The notes beneath the pieces were generated by a model. It saw only the letters and a program-made list of their open reading frames with translations. It had not been told where the DNA came from and did not search any database. Of a stretch of 64,000 nt of DNA, positions 37,470 through 47,182 are shown one piece after another (within the stretch, counting starts at the first letter, position 1; each line of letters opens with the position of its first letter). This DNA comes from DATCMH01 sp036563505 (GTDB lineage Bacteria > Pseudomonadota > Alphaproteobacteria > Rhizobiales > Beijerinckiaceae): NCBI GenBank assembly GCA_036563505.1, contig DATCMH010000013.1:65993-129992 (forward strand), written 5' to 3'. The position numbers were made by a program, and so were the translations under genes.

Positions 37470-38191
37470 CTGAGTCCGCGCTCCGCGGCGATGCGCTCCC
37501 AGGCTGCGTTGATCACGGCGAGGCGCTGCGTCGCGATCCGCACCGCCTCGGGGGGCAGGCCGCGGGCGATGGCGTTGTCGGGATGGTTCTCGACGACGAG
37601 CCGGCGGTAGTGGCGGCGCAGGGCCGCGTCGTCGAGGGAGCGCTCGGCGCCGAGGATCAGGTAGGGATCTTCGGGCTGGCGAACGTGGCGCGCCGCGATG
37701 CGGTCGAAGGTCGGATCGTCGAAGCCGAAGATAGCGCCGACGGCGCGAAGATAGGCGAGCTCCGCCTCGTGCACCGCGCCGTCGGCCTCGGCGATGTAGA
37801 ACAAGCCGTCGAGCACGTCCTCCAGGAGCTTGGGCTCGGCGCGGAACAGCTCGGCGATCTGGCGGGCATAGGCATCGAAGCCCTCCGCCGTTTCCCGGGC
37901 GAGGTCGAAGAGGCGGCGGATGCGCTCGCGCTCGCCGTCGGGCACCTCGACGACGCGGTCGAAGGCGTCCACCTCCGAGCGCACGACGACGCCGTCGGCC
38001 TTCGCCATCTTGGCGGAGAGTGCGACGAGACCGGTGGTGAACACCACCTCACGGGGCGCCGGGCCGAACAGCGCCCCTTCACGGTCGACGAGCACGTGAC
38101 CCGCCACGCCGCCGATGAGCGCGCCGAGCGGCCCTCCTACGGCGAGGCCAAGGCCCACTCCGCCGATCTTGCCCCACAGGGATCCAACCAT
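37466..38191 (-). CDS. TerB-DnaJ domain protein (DjlA-like)
   Basis: The 241-residue protein has an N-terminal glycine-rich hydrophobic segment (GLGLAVGGPLGALIGGVAGH), a TerB-like helical domain (residues about 45-160) and a C-terminal J-domain with the HPD motif in VVENHPDNAIARG. The arrangement fits the DjlA family of membrane-linked co-chaperones, which stimulate DnaK. It begins at ATG 38191 and its end overlaps the amidase start. Confidence 0.88.
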   Translation of the reverse strand: MVGSLWGKIGGVGLGLAVGGPLGALIGGVAGHVLVDREGALFGPAPREVVFTTGLVALSAKMAKADGVVVRSEVDAFDRVVEVPDGERERIRRLFDLARETAEGFDAYARQIAELFRAEPKLLEDVLDGLFYIAEADGAVHEAELAYLRAVGAIFGFDDPTFDRIAARHVRQPEDPYLILGAERSLDDAALRRHYRRLVVENHPDNAIARGLPPEAVRIATQRLAVINAAWERIAAERGLR

Positions 38192-38212
38192 GGCGCCTGT
38201 TTAGTGAGGGGA

Positions 38213-38249
38213 TCGGCAAAACGAAAGGGCCGGAGGTGATCCGGCCCTT
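38213..38249 (-). terminator. Terminator of the glycine-zipper lipoprotein gene
   Basis: A perfect 10-bp stem AAGGGCCGGA / TCCGGCCCTT with a 5-nt loop is followed on the minus strand by TTTCGTTTTG. It lies 38 nt after the lipoprotein stop codon. Confidence 0.75.
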
Positions 38250-38287
38250 CGCGTCCCGGCCCCGGAGCCGGAGGAACGCGGTCAGGC

Positions 38288-38557
38288 TCAGCGGCAGTAG
38301 AGATTGCCGTAGACGTCCTGGTAGGTGCCGTAGGGGCACTGAGGAGCGGTCGCCGCGCCGACGATGGCGCCGCCGGCGGCACCGATCGCCGCGCCCGCGA
38401 GCGCCCCGCCGGCCCGGCCCGTCGCCGCCCCGCCGATCGCCGCACCCGCGATGCCGCCGATCGCCGCGCCGCCGAGCGCCCGCTCGCCGGGCGTGTTGCA
38501 GGCGGCGACCGAGAGGGCGAGGGTGCCCGCGAGGGCGGCGGAGATGATCTTCTTCAT
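38288..38557 (-). CDS. Glycine-zipper lipoprotein
   Basis: The 89-residue protein MKKIISAALAGTLALSVAAC carries a lipobox with Cys near residue 20. The mature part is a glycine-zipper (GGAAIGGIAGAAIGGAATG, AGAAIGAAGGAIVG), followed by CPYGTYQDVYGNLYC with two Cys that may pair. Such small lipoproteins, related to the SlyB/OmpA-glycine-zipper group, are thought to support outer-membrane integrity. It is monocistronic, with its own terminator. Confidence 0.8.
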   Translation of the reverse strand: MKKIISAALAGTLALSVAACNTPGERALGGAAIGGIAGAAIGGAATGRAGGALAGAAIGAAGGAIVGAATAPQCPYGTYQDVYGNLYCR

Positions 38558-38689
38558 GGGAGCGTTCCCTATTGTCGGTCCGTGGAGGCAGCCGCTGGTC
38601 GAGGGCGGCCAGGATCGTGCCATTGTACCTTGGCCGTGCCGTCACGCAAACTCGCGAGGAACGGCCATGGTTCCAGATCGGCGCCGCGC

Positions 38690-38718
38690 TTGACCTTCGG
38701 CTGATCCGCGGCCACACG
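38690..38718 (+). promoter_or_regulatory. Candidate rnpB promoter
   Basis: TTGACC at 38690-38695 is a good -35. At 17 nt the -10 reads CACACG, which is poor, but a start 5-7 nt later would coincide with the 5' end of RNase P RNA predicted from its P1 stem. Confidence 0.4.
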
Positions 38719-38722
38719 GGGC

Positions 38723-39121
<399 letters not shown>

Positions 39122-39258
39122 CTTTCATCCAGCACAACGTCTCGTCGCGCAGCGACGCCGATTTCGGACGGGCCGAAGCGCCCCTCCTTACCCTTCCTTA
39201 ACCCTAAGCAAGTCTGATCCGGGATGCCTGGGGAAGGCCGTCGCGGGCGGCCGTTCCG
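39122..39258. other. Spacer between rnpB and the dcw promoter
   Basis: It contains a copy of the CAGCACAACGTCTCGTCGCG element also seen near 14268, followed by AGCGACGCCG, then an AT-richer stretch TTACCCTTCCTTAACCCTAA. No gene is seen. Confidence 0.4.
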
Positions 39259-39287
39259 TTGACGACCATATGAGCCCATGGTATCCC
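39259..39287 (+). promoter_or_regulatory. Candidate promoter of mraZ and the dcw cluster
   Basis: TTGACG (39259-39264), a 17-nt spacer and TATCCC (39282-39287) give a plausible vegetative promoter. The predicted start near 39294 leaves a leader of about 150 nt, which includes GGGG runs at 39385 and 39395 (10-nt period) and a palindrome CGGCGGGG...CCCCGCCG at 39391-39410. MraZ represses such leaders by binding G-rich direct repeats, but a canonical triple repeat was not identified. Confidence 0.5.
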
Positions 39288-39446
39288 AAATCGTCCCGTC
39301 CACGGCACCTTTCCCCTCAGCGGCCAGCGAAGGCTGGGGCTGCGCAGCAGCTTCCCGCGACGAGGGCCTGTGCGCCGCGAAGACGGGGCACGGCGGGGTT
39401 CACCCCGCCGGGGGGATGAACTTCGGGAGCGCGCCGGCGGCTGGCC

Positions 39447-39932
39447 ATGGACCGTTTCGTGTCCAACTTCACCAACCGCCTGGACGCGAAGGGTCGGGTC
39501 TCGATTCCCGCGCCGTTCCGGGCGGTGCTCGCGCGGGATGGCTTCGAGGGGCTCTACGTCCATCCGGCGCTGGATCAGCCGGCGCTGGATTGCGGGGGGC
39601 ATCGGCTCCTGACGGAGATCGACGCGGTGCTCTCGGGCTTGCCGGCCTACGCGGACGAGCGGGACCAACTCGCGACGGCGCTCTACGGCACGAGCGAGAT
39701 CCTGAAGGTGGATCCGGAAGGGCGAATCATCCTCACGGACACTCTCAAGGAGCACGCCGGGATCACGGACGCGGTGGCGCTCGTGGGGCTCGGCCACAAG
39801 TTCCAGATCTGGGAGCCTCAGGGCTTTCGGGCGCACTTGGAGGAGGCGCGCACGAAGGTCCGGGCGCTGAAAGCGCAGCTCGGCGGCCGATCTGGATCGC
39901 AGGGCTCTCCGCCGGGAGCCGAGGAGCGATGA
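39447..39932 (+). CDS. mraZ: Transcriptional regulator MraZ
   Basis: The 161-residue protein starts MDRFVSNFTNRLDAKGRVSI, the first of two SpoVT/AbrB-like MraZ repeats; the second contains LKVDPEGRIILTDTLKEHAG. DPEGRI and DAKGRV are the paired hallmark motifs. MraZ represses its own dcw promoter by binding direct repeats. Its stop overlaps the rsmH start (ATGA), so translation is coupled. Length is normal for alphaproteobacteria, which carry a longer insert and tail than E. coli. Confidence 0.96.
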   Translation: MDRFVSNFTNRLDAKGRVSIPAPFRAVLARDGFEGLYVHPALDQPALDCGGHRLLTEIDAVLSGLPAYADERDQLATALYGTSEILKVDPEGRIILTDTLKEHAGITDAVALVGLGHKFQIWEPQGFRAHLEEARTKVRALKAQLGGRSGSQGSPPGAEER

Positions 39933-40972
39933 CGGGCCGCGGCGACGGTTCAACCGGCGCCGCTGGCGGACCGGCCCGGCACGTTCCCGTGCTCCTGGCG
40001 GAAGTCTGCGCGGCGCTCGAACCTCAGAAAGGCGGCGTCGTCGTCGACGGCACCTTCGGGGCCGGCGGCTATACCCGGGCCCTGCTCGACGCCGACCCCG
40101 CCACGCGGGTCGTGGCCATCGACCGCGATCCCGACGCGATCGCGGCCGGTGCCGCGCTGGCAGCCCGGTCGAACGGCCGTCTCAACCTGATTCCGGGCCG
40201 CTTTGGCGCCCTCGACGCCCTCGTGATGGAGGGCGGCCACGACACGGTCGATGCCGTCGTGCTCGACATCGGAGTCTCCTCGATGCAGCTCGACGAGGCC
40301 GCGCGGGGCTTCTCCTTCCGCCACGACGGCCCCCTCGACATGCGCATGGAGCGCTCGGGCGCGAGCGCCGCCGATCTCGTCAACGAGGCGCCGGAGGCCG
40401 AGCTCGCCGACATCTTCTTCCACTACGGCGAGGAGCGGCGGGCCCGGGCGGTGGCGCGCGCCATCGTCGAGGCCCGGCGCAAGGCGCCGATCGCCACGAC
40501 GGGGCAGCTCGCCGCCCTCGTGGCCGGCCTGATCCGGGCCGAGCCGGGCTTCCACCCGGCAACCCGGGTCTTCCAGGGCCTGCGCATCGCCGTCAACGAC
40601 GAGCTCGGCGAGCTCGTGCGGGCGCTGCACGCCGCCGAGGGCGTGCTGCGGCCCGGCGGGCGCCTCGCGGTCGTGACCTTCCATTCCCTCGAGGACCGCA
40701 TCGTGAAGCAGTTCATGGCGGCGCGCACCGGCCGGGGCGGCAGCGGCTCGCGTCATCTGCCCTCGCAGGAGCCTGCGCAGCCGAGCTTCGCGACGGTGAC
40801 CCGCGGGCCCGTGACGCCCTCCGACGACGAAGTTCTGCGCAACCCGCGGGCGCGCTCCGCCAAGCTCCGGGTCGCCGAGCGCATCGCCGCGCCGGCACAG
40901 GCCGCCCTGCCTGCGCTCCAACTCCTCGCGGAACTGCCGCGCACGGCCGAATTGCGGGGAGGACGGCGATGA
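39929..40972 (+). CDS. rsmH: 16S rRNA (cytosine(1402)-N4)-methyltransferase
   Basis: The 347-residue RsmH (MraW) methylates 16S rRNA C1402. The SAM-binding part has GTFGAGGYTRALLDAD near residue 38 and IDRDPDAIAAG near 62. VLDIGVSSMQLDEAARGFSF (residues about 110-130) and the end motif KPVTPSDDE-like RGPVTPSDDEVLRNPRARSA are typical. ATG 39929 overlaps the mraZ stop by 4 nt; the frame extends far upstream, but that part is antisense or intergenic. Its stop overlaps ftsL (ATGA). Confidence 0.97.
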   Translation: MTGRGDGSTGAAGGPARHVPVLLAEVCAALEPQKGGVVVDGTFGAGGYTRALLDADPATRVVAIDRDPDAIAAGAALAARSNGRLNLIPGRFGALDALVMEGGHDTVDAVVLDIGVSSMQLDEAARGFSFRHDGPLDMRMERSGASAADLVNEAPEAELADIFFHYGEERRARAVARAIVEARRKAPIATTGQLAALVAGLIRAEPGFHPATRVFQGLRIAVNDELGELVRALHAAEGVLRPGGRLAVVTFHSLEDRIVKQFMAARTGRGGSGSRHLPSQEPAQPSFATVTRGPVTPSDDEVLRNPRARSAKLRVAERIAAPAQAALPALQLLAELPRTAELRGGRR

Positions 40973-41373
40973 TCCGGCTCCTTCACATGATCGCCATCAC
41001 GGCGCTGATCGCCTCGGCGGCCTACGCCTACTCGATCAAGTACGAAACCCTCTACCAGGCCGAGCAGGTCGCGAAGCTGCGCACCAAGATCCAGCGCGAG
41101 AAGGACGCCATCGCCGTGATCAAGGCGGAATGGCAGCACCTCGACCGGCCCGACCGGCTCCAGGCCGCCGTCGACCGCCACCTCGACCTGCAGCCGATGA
41201 GCGTCCACCAGCTCGCGCGCCTCTCCGACCTGCCCCTCAAGCCGGAACGCGGCGACGAGATCGGCCGCAAGCTCGAGGCGCTGGGCGTCTTCGAGCCGAC
41301 CTCGACGCCCAAGGACAAGCGTCCGAGCGACGCCCGTACCCCGACCGCGACCACCAAGACACCCTCCCGGTGA
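40969..41373 (+). CDS. ftsL: Cell division protein FtsL
   Basis: The 134-residue bitopic membrane protein has an N-terminal helix (LLHMIAITALIASAAYAYSI) followed by a leucine-zipper-like coiled coil (YQAEQVAKLRTKIQREKDAI, then DRPDRLQAAVDRHLDLQPM). It recruits and activates the FtsW/FtsI synthase with FtsQ and FtsB. The tail is Pro/Thr-rich. Overlaps of 4 nt with rsmH and with ftsI (GTGA) indicate tight coupling. Confidence 0.9.
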   Translation: MIRLLHMIAITALIASAAYAYSIKYETLYQAEQVAKLRTKIQREKDAIAVIKAEWQHLDRPDRLQAAVDRHLDLQPMSVHQLARLSDLPLKPERGDEIGRKLEALGVFEPTSTPKDKRPSDARTPTATTKTPSR

Positions 41374-43169
41374 GCCCTGTGTCCAGCTCCTTGTCGACCG
41401 AGCCCTCGCCCGACGATCGTCAGGCCGCCTTCGCTGATGCCGCTGCCACGCCGGGGCGCTGGCGCCGCGGCTGGCATCACGTCCGGGCCCTGTTCCACCT
41501 TCGGGTCGACAAGAGCGCCACCCGCGTCGGGCTCGTGGCGCTGGCCTTCGTCGGGCTGTTCGGCACCATCTCGGCCCGGCTGGTTCACCTCGCGCTGGCA
41601 CCCGAGACGAGCCGCGCCAACCGGCATCCGGCGACGCTTGCCGTCGCCGCGGCGCGGCCCAACATCGTCGACCGCAACGGCGAGGTTCTCGCCACCGACG
41701 TGCGTACCGTCTCGGTCTTCGCCGAGCCGCGCAACATCGTGGACAAGGACGAGGCGGTCGAGCTCCTCACCGCCGTCCTGCCCGACCTGAACGCCCGCGA
41801 GCTGCGCGACAAGCTCGGCACGAAGAAGGGCTTCGTCTGGGTCAAGCGCGAGGTGACCCCGCGCCAGCAGGCGGAGGTCCACCGCCTCGGCATCCCGGGC
41901 GTGGGCTTCCTCCCCGAGCATAAGCGGGTCTACCCGAACGGCGTCGCCGCCGCCCACGTTCTGGGCTTCGCCAACATCGACAATGTCGGCATCGCCGGCA
42001 TCGAGAAGTACATCGATGGCCAGGGCCTGCAGGATCTGGCCGGCTTCGGCTTCGCCCGCTCCTCAGCCGACCTCGCGCCGGTCCAGCTCTCCCTCGACCT
42101 GCGGGTGCAGCATGCGCTCCGCGACGAGCTCCAGCGCGGCCTCGACAAATTCAAGGCGAAGGCCGCGGCCGGCGCGATCCTCGACGTCAACACGGGCGAG
42201 GTGATCGCCCTCGTCTCGCTCCCCGATTTCGACCCGAACAACCCGGTCGACGCTCTCGAGAAGGACCGGATCAACCGGATCAACGTCGGCGTCTACGAGA
42301 TGGGCTCGACGTTCAAAGCCCTCACGACCGCGATGGCCCTGGACTCGGGCAAGTACAACATCAACTCGACCTTCGACGCCCGCTCGGCCCTGCGCTACGG
42401 CAAGTTCAAGATCGGCGACTACCACGCCACGAACCGCGTCCTGACGGTGCCGGAAGTCTTCGTGCACTCCTCCAACATCGGCACGGCCAAGATGGCCCTG
42501 GGCCTCGGCGTCGAGGCGCACAAAGCCTTCCTCAAGAAGATGGGCCAGCTCGAGCGCCTTCAGACGGAGCTGCCGGAGAACGCGCTGCCCATCATCCCAC
42601 CGCGCTGGGGCGAGCTCAACACGATGACCATCGCCTTCGGCCACGGTTTGGCGGTGGCGCCGCTCCAGGCGGTGATGGCGGTGAACGCGCTCGTCAACGG
42701 CGGCATCCTGATCCCGCCGACCTTCCTCAAGCGCACGGAGGAGCAGGCGAAGAAGATCGGAACGCGGGTGATCAAGCCGGAGACCAGCGAGGGGATGCGC
42801 TACGTCATGCGCCTCAACGCGACCCGGGGCTCGGCGAGCTCGGCGGCGATCGCCGGCTTCTTCGTCGGCGGCAAGACGGGCACCGCCGAGAAGGTCATCA
42901 ACGGGCGCTATTCCAAGACCAAGAACCTGACGACCTTCACGGCCGTGTACCCGATGGACAAGCCGAAATACCTCTTCCTCACCATCATGGACGAGCCGCA
43001 GGCCGTCGAGGGCACCCACGGCTTCTCGACCGCCGGCTGGAACGCGGCGCCGGTGACGGGCAACATCATCGAGCGCGTCGCGCCCATGCTGAGCGTGCCG
43101 CCGACCTTCGAGGCGCCGCCGCAGGCCTTTCCGCTGATGACCCGCCTTGGGGCCTGGGGCACCCGGTGA
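41370..43169 (+). CDS. ftsI: Penicillin-binding protein 3 (division transpeptidase)
   Basis: The 599-residue septal transpeptidase has a membrane anchor (VGLVALAFVGLFGTISARLV near residue 52), a dimerisation-type domain (NIVDRNGEVLATDVRT) and a transpeptidase domain. Active-site motifs are the serine in GSTFKAL near 312, SSN near 367 and KTG in GGKTGTAEK near 501. GTG 41370 overlaps the ftsL stop (GTGA); a second GTG at 41379 would shorten it by 3 residues. It pairs with FtsW at the divisome. A GTGA overlap couples it to murE. Confidence 0.96.
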   Translation: MSPVSSSLSTEPSPDDRQAAFADAAATPGRWRRGWHHVRALFHLRVDKSATRVGLVALAFVGLFGTISARLVHLALAPETSRANRHPATLAVAAARPNIVDRNGEVLATDVRTVSVFAEPRNIVDKDEAVELLTAVLPDLNARELRDKLGTKKGFVWVKREVTPRQQAEVHRLGIPGVGFLPEHKRVYPNGVAAAHVLGFANIDNVGIAGIEKYIDGQGLQDLAGFGFARSSADLAPVQLSLDLRVQHALRDELQRGLDKFKAKAAAGAILDVNTGEVIALVSLPDFDPNNPVDALEKDRINRINVGVYEMGSTFKALTTAMALDSGKYNINSTFDARSALRYGKFKIGDYHATNRVLTVPEVFVHSSNIGTAKMALGLGVEAHKAFLKKMGQLERLQTELPENALPIIPPRWGELNTMTIAFGHGLAVAPLQAVMAVNALVNGGILIPPTFLKRTEEQAKKIGTRVIKPETSEGMRYVMRLNATRGSASSAAIAGFFVGGKTGTAEKVINGRYSKTKNLTTFTAVYPMDKPKYLFLTIMDEPQAVEGTHGFSTAGWNAAPVTGNIIERVAPMLSVPPTFEAPPQAFPLMTRLGAWGTR

Positions 43170-44644
43170 CGGCTCCCCGCGCCCTCGGCGAACTCTTCCT
43201 GGAGGCGGAGCCGCAAGGCTTCGCCGCCGTTCCCGTGACTGGCTTGGCCTTCGACAGCCGAAGAGTGGGGCCGGGCACTGTCTTCGTCGCCGTGCCGGGC
43301 GCCAAGGCGGACGGCCTCGCCTTCGCCGCGAAAGCCGCCGAGGCCGGCGCCGCGGCCGTGGTGGGACAGGGGGAGCGCCCGGCCGACCTCCCGCCGGGGA
43401 CGCCCTACTTACACGTCGCCGACGTCCGGCAGGCGCTCGCCCATGCCGCCGCTCGGCTCCATCCCCGCCAGCCCGACCGCGTGGTGGCGGTGACGGGCAC
43501 GAGCGGCAAGTCGTCGGTGGCCGATTTCGTCCGCCAGCTCTTCGCCAAGCTTGGGCATCGCTCGGCGAGCGTGGGAACGCTCGGCGTCATCACCTCCGAC
43601 GGGGCGGCCTACGGCTCGCTTACCACGCCCGACCCGATCGCGCTCCACACGACCCTCGACCAGCTCGCGGGGGAGGGCGTCACGCGGCTTGCCATGGAAG
43701 CCTCGTCGCACGGCATCGATCAGCGCCGCCTCGACGGCGTGCGCCTCGCGGCTGCGGGCTTCACCAATCTCGGCCGCGACCATCTCGACTACCACCAGAC
43801 GGTGGAGGCCTATCGCGACGCGAAGCTGCGCCTCTTCGATACGCTCCTGCCTGTCGGCGCCCCCGCGGTGATCAACGCCGACGGACCGTTCGCCGAGATC
43901 TTCCTCGCCACCGCCGCGACCCGCGGCCCGGTCCTGTCGACCGGCCGGGCCGGCGATACCCTGCGACTCATGGAGAGCCGGGCCGAGGGCTTCGCGCAAC
44001 GCCTCACCCTCGTCGTTCACTGGGCCGGGCGCCACCACACCGCCGAGACCACCCTGCCGCTTCTCGGCGGCTTCCAGGTCGAGAACGCCCTCGTCGCGGC
44101 GGGCCTCGTCCTGGCGAGCGAGCCCGGGGCCGATCCGGACCAGGTGCTCGGCCATCTCGCGAACCTCAAGGGCGTGCCGGGCCGGCTCGAAGCGGTGGGC
44201 GAGGTCGAGAGTGCGCTCTGCATCGTGGATTACGCCCACAAGCCCGACGCGCTGGAGCACGTCCTGACGGCGCTTCGCCCCTTCACGCCCGGCCGGCTCG
44301 TCTGCGTGTTCGGCTGCGGCGGCGACCGGGACCGGGGCAAGCGGCCCCTCATGGGCGAGATCGCGGTGCGGCTCGCCGACAGCGTCATCGTCACCGACGA
44401 CAACCCGCGCTCGGAACGCCCCGAGGCAATCCGCGGCGAGATCCTCGCGGCCGCCCCCGGCGCGCGCGAGATCGGCGACCGCGCGGAGGCGATCCGCGCC
44501 GCGGTGGCGGAGCTTTCCCGCGGCGACGTGCTCGTCGTCGCGGGCAAGGGTCATGAAACGGGCCAGATCGTCGGCGACCGGACCCTGCCGTTCTCGGACC
44601 ACGACGTGGTCCGGGCGGCGATCGCGGAACGCGAGGCGCGCTAG
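43166..44644 (+). CDS. murE: UDP-MurNAc-tripeptide synthetase (meso-DAP ligase)
   Basis: The 492-residue ligase adds the third amino acid to UDP-MurNAc-L-Ala-D-Glu. The P-loop is in TGTSGKSSVADFV near residue 110. The motif TDDNPRSERP near residue 411 is the DNPR signature selecting meso-diaminopimelate. GTG 43166 overlaps the ftsI stop. Length and motifs are typical of gram-negative MurE. Confidence 0.97.
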   Translation: MTAPRALGELFLEAEPQGFAAVPVTGLAFDSRRVGPGTVFVAVPGAKADGLAFAAKAAEAGAAAVVGQGERPADLPPGTPYLHVADVRQALAHAAARLHPRQPDRVVAVTGTSGKSSVADFVRQLFAKLGHRSASVGTLGVITSDGAAYGSLTTPDPIALHTTLDQLAGEGVTRLAMEASSHGIDQRRLDGVRLAAAGFTNLGRDHLDYHQTVEAYRDAKLRLFDTLLPVGAPAVINADGPFAEIFLATAATRGPVLSTGRAGDTLRLMESRAEGFAQRLTLVVHWAGRHHTAETTLPLLGGFQVENALVAAGLVLASEPGADPDQVLGHLANLKGVPGRLEAVGEVESALCIVDYAHKPDALEHVLTALRPFTPGRLVCVFGCGGDRDRGKRPLMGEIAVRLADSVIVTDDNPRSERPEAIRGEILAAAPGAREIGDRAEAIRAAVAELSRGDVLVVAGKGHETGQIVGDRTLPFSDHDVVRAAIAEREAR

Positions 44645-44648
44645 ACCC

Positions 44649-46073
44649 ATGACGACACCGCTTTGGACCTCCGATGAGCTCGTCGCCGCCATGGACGCGC
44701 GCCTGGACGGCCCTGTCGCGCCAGCCACCGGCGCCTCCATCGACACCCGCACCCTCGAACCCGGCGACCTCTTCTTCGCGATCCAGGGCGAGGCGCGGGA
44801 CGGCCACGACTTCGTCGCCAGCGCTCTGGCGAAAGGCGCCGCGGCGGCCGTCGTCGCCTCCGACCGCGCTGCGGAGCTCGCGGGTTCGGGGCCTCTCGTC
44901 GTGGTCGACGACGTGCTCGAGGCCATGCGGCGATTGGGCGTCGCCGCCCGCCGCCGCGCGCCCGTCCAGGCCGTCGCGGTCACGGGCTCCGTCGGCAAGA
45001 CGGGGACCAAGGAGGCGCTGCGCCTCGCGCTCACGCGCCAGCGGCCGACCCACGCCTCCGTTGCCTCCTACAACAATCACTGGGGCGTGCCTCTCACCCT
45101 TGCCCGCATGCCGCGGGAGACCCGCTACGGGGTCTTCGAGGTCGGCATGAACCACGCGGGCGAGATCGCGCCGTTGACGCGGCTCATCCGGCCCCACGTC
45201 GCGCTCGTCACCACCGTCGAGCCGGTGCATATCGAGTTCTTCCGCTCGCTGTCGGGCATCGCCGACGCCAAGGGCGAGATCTTCGGCGGCCTGGAGCCGG
45301 GCGGGACTGCGGTGCTGCCGCGTGACAACCCGCATTACGAGCGTCTGCGCGCCCACGCGCTGTCCTCCGCCGCCGGAAGGATCGTCACCTTCGGCGAGCA
45401 CGCGGACGCGGATATCCGCGCCGAGCGGATCGTGGTCGAGCCGGGCCAGTCCATCGTCGAGGCGCGGGTGCTCGGCACGCCGTTGCTCTTCCGCGTCGGG
45501 ATGCCGGGCCGGCACATCGCCGTGAACGCGCTGGGCGCGCTCGGCGTCGTCAAGGCCCTCGGCGCCGACCTCGCCTTGGCCGGATTGGCGCTGGCCGAAC
45601 TCACGCCGCCCGTCGGGCGCGGCGAGCGCACGCGGCTCCATCTCGCGGCCGGCGAGGCGATCCTCATCGACGAGAGCTACAACGCCAATCCGGCCTCCAT
45701 GCGGGCGGCGCTGGCGGCGCTCGCCGCCACGAAGCCCGGGTCGCGCGGCCGACGCGTCGCGGTCCTCGGCGACATGCTCGAGCTCGGCCCCGAAGGTCCC
45801 TCCATGCACGGGGCCCTGCAGGAGCCCGCGGCGGTGGCCGACATCGTCTTCGCCGCGGGGCCGCTCATGCGCCACCTCGTCGACGCGCTTCCCCCCGAGC
45901 GCCGCGGCGGCTATGCAGCCACCGCCGCGGAGCTCGAGCCCGAGGTCCTGGCCGCCCTGCGGCCCGGCGACGTCGTCATGATCAAAGGGTCGAACGGGGT
46001 GCGCATGTCGCGGATCGTCCAGGCCCTCAAAGCCCGCTTCGGCCCCGACGCCGTGGCTGCACGGCAAGGGTGA
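44649..46073 (+). CDS. murF: UDP-MurNAc-tripeptide D-Ala-D-Ala ligase
   Basis: The 474-residue ligase adds the D-Ala-D-Ala dipeptide to make the UDP-MurNAc-pentapeptide. Motifs are the P-loop TGSVGKTGTKEALRLAL near residue 112, HASVASYNNHWGVPLTLA, FEVGMNHAGEIAPLT near 160 and the C-terminal ESYNANPASMRAAL near 340. ATG 44649 follows the murE stop by 4 nt. mraY begins 7 nt after the end. Confidence 0.97.
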   Translation: MTTPLWTSDELVAAMDARLDGPVAPATGASIDTRTLEPGDLFFAIQGEARDGHDFVASALAKGAAAAVVASDRAAELAGSGPLVVVDDVLEAMRRLGVAARRRAPVQAVAVTGSVGKTGTKEALRLALTRQRPTHASVASYNNHWGVPLTLARMPRETRYGVFEVGMNHAGEIAPLTRLIRPHVALVTTVEPVHIEFFRSLSGIADAKGEIFGGLEPGGTAVLPRDNPHYERLRAHALSSAAGRIVTFGEHADADIRAERIVVEPGQSIVEARVLGTPLLFRVGMPGRHIAVNALGALGVVKALGADLALAGLALAELTPPVGRGERTRLHLAAGEAILIDESYNANPASMRAALAALAATKPGSRGRRVAVLGDMLELGPEGPSMHGALQEPAAVADIVFAAGPLMRHLVDALPPERRGGYAATAAELEPEVLAALRPGDVVMIKGSNGVRMSRIVQALKARFGPDAVAARQG

Positions 46074-46080
46074 GCAGCGG

Positions 46081-47166
46081 ATGTTGGCCTTTCTCGCGGA
46101 ATTCAGCGGCGCGTTCAGCCCGTTCAACGTCTTCCGCTACATCACCTTCCGCACCGGCGGCGCGACGCTGACCGCGCTGTTCTTCGTCTTCTGGTTCGGC
46201 CCGGCAATGATCTCGTTCCTGCGTCTCAAGCAGGGCAAAGGTCAGCCGATCCGCGAGGACGGGCCTCAATCCCACCTGCTCACCAAGCGCGGCACGCCCA
46301 CCATGGGCGGGCTCATGATCCTCGCCGGCGTCCTCGTCTCGAGCCTGCTCTGGGCCAACCTCTCGAACGGCTACGTCTGGGTCGTGCTCTTCGTGACGCT
46401 GGGCTTCGGCGCCATCGGCTTCTACGACGACTTCCTGAAGGTCACGAAGCAGTCGCACAAAGGATTCTCGGGCCGCTCGCGGCTCGCCATCGAGGCCCTG
46501 ATCGCGGGCATCGCCTGCATTGCCATCGCCGAGATCTCGACGCCGGGCCTGTCCAACAAGCTGTCCTTGCCGGTGTTCAAGGACGCGCTCATCCATCTCG
46601 GCTGGTTCTTCGTCATCTTCGGCGGCTTCGTCATCGTCGGCGCCGGCAACGCGGTGAACATCACCGACGGGCTCGACGGGCTCGCCATCGTGCCGGTGAT
46701 GATCGCCGCCGCCACCTTCGGCTTCATCGCGTATCTCGCCGGCAACGCGATCTTCGCCAACTACCTCCAGATCCACTTCGTGCCGGGCTCGGGCGAACTC
46801 GCCGTGCTCTGCGGCGCCTTGATCGGGGCGGGCCTCGGCTTTCTCTGGTTCAACGCCCCGCCCGCCCAGATCTTCATGGGCGACACCGGCTCGCTGGCGC
46901 TCGGCGGCCTTCTCGGCACCGTGGCGGTGGCGACGAAGCACGAGATCGTGCTCGCGGTGGTCGGCGGCCTCTTCGTGCTCGAGATTCTCTCCGTCGTGAT
47001 CCAGGTTGCCTCCTTCCGGCTCACGGGCAAGCGCGTCTTCCGCATGGCGCCGATCCACCACCATTTCGAGCAGAAGGGCTGGACCGAGCCGCAAGTCGTG
47101 ATCCGCTTCTGGATCGTGAGCGTGGTGCTGGCGCTCGCCGGCCTCGCGACGCTGAAGATCCGGTGA
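46081..47166 (+). CDS. mraY: Phospho-MurNAc-pentapeptide transferase
   Basis: The 361-residue inner-membrane enzyme transfers phospho-MurNAc-pentapeptide to undecaprenyl phosphate, making lipid I. About ten membrane helices are visible. Motifs are TPTMGGLMIL near residue 70, the Asp pair in GFYDDFLKVTKQ near 118, NAVNITDGLDGLAI near 195 and the His motif MAPIHHHFEQKGWTE near 325. Length is standard. A 196-nt repeat-filled gap separates it from murD, the largest break in the cluster before murC. Confidence 0.97.
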   Translation: MLAFLAEFSGAFSPFNVFRYITFRTGGATLTALFFVFWFGPAMISFLRLKQGKGQPIREDGPQSHLLTKRGTPTMGGLMILAGVLVSSLLWANLSNGYVWVVLFVTLGFGAIGFYDDFLKVTKQSHKGFSGRSRLAIEALIAGIACIAIAEISTPGLSNKLSLPVFKDALIHLGWFFVIFGGFVIVGAGNAVNITDGLDGLAIVPVMIAAATFGFIAYLAGNAIFANYLQIHFVPGSGELAVLCGALIGAGLGFLWFNAPPAQIFMGDTGSLALGGLLGTVAVATKHEIVLAVVGGLFVLEILSVVIQVASFRLTGKRVFRMAPIHHHFEQKGWTEPQVVIRFWIVSVVLALAGLATLKIR

Positions 47167-47182
47167 TGGAGGCGGCACTGCT

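Noticed and set aside
39385..39420. G-rich repeats as MraZ operator boxes
   Set aside because: Only two GGGG runs at 10-nt spacing and an overlapping palindrome were found; the usual three direct repeats could not be established.
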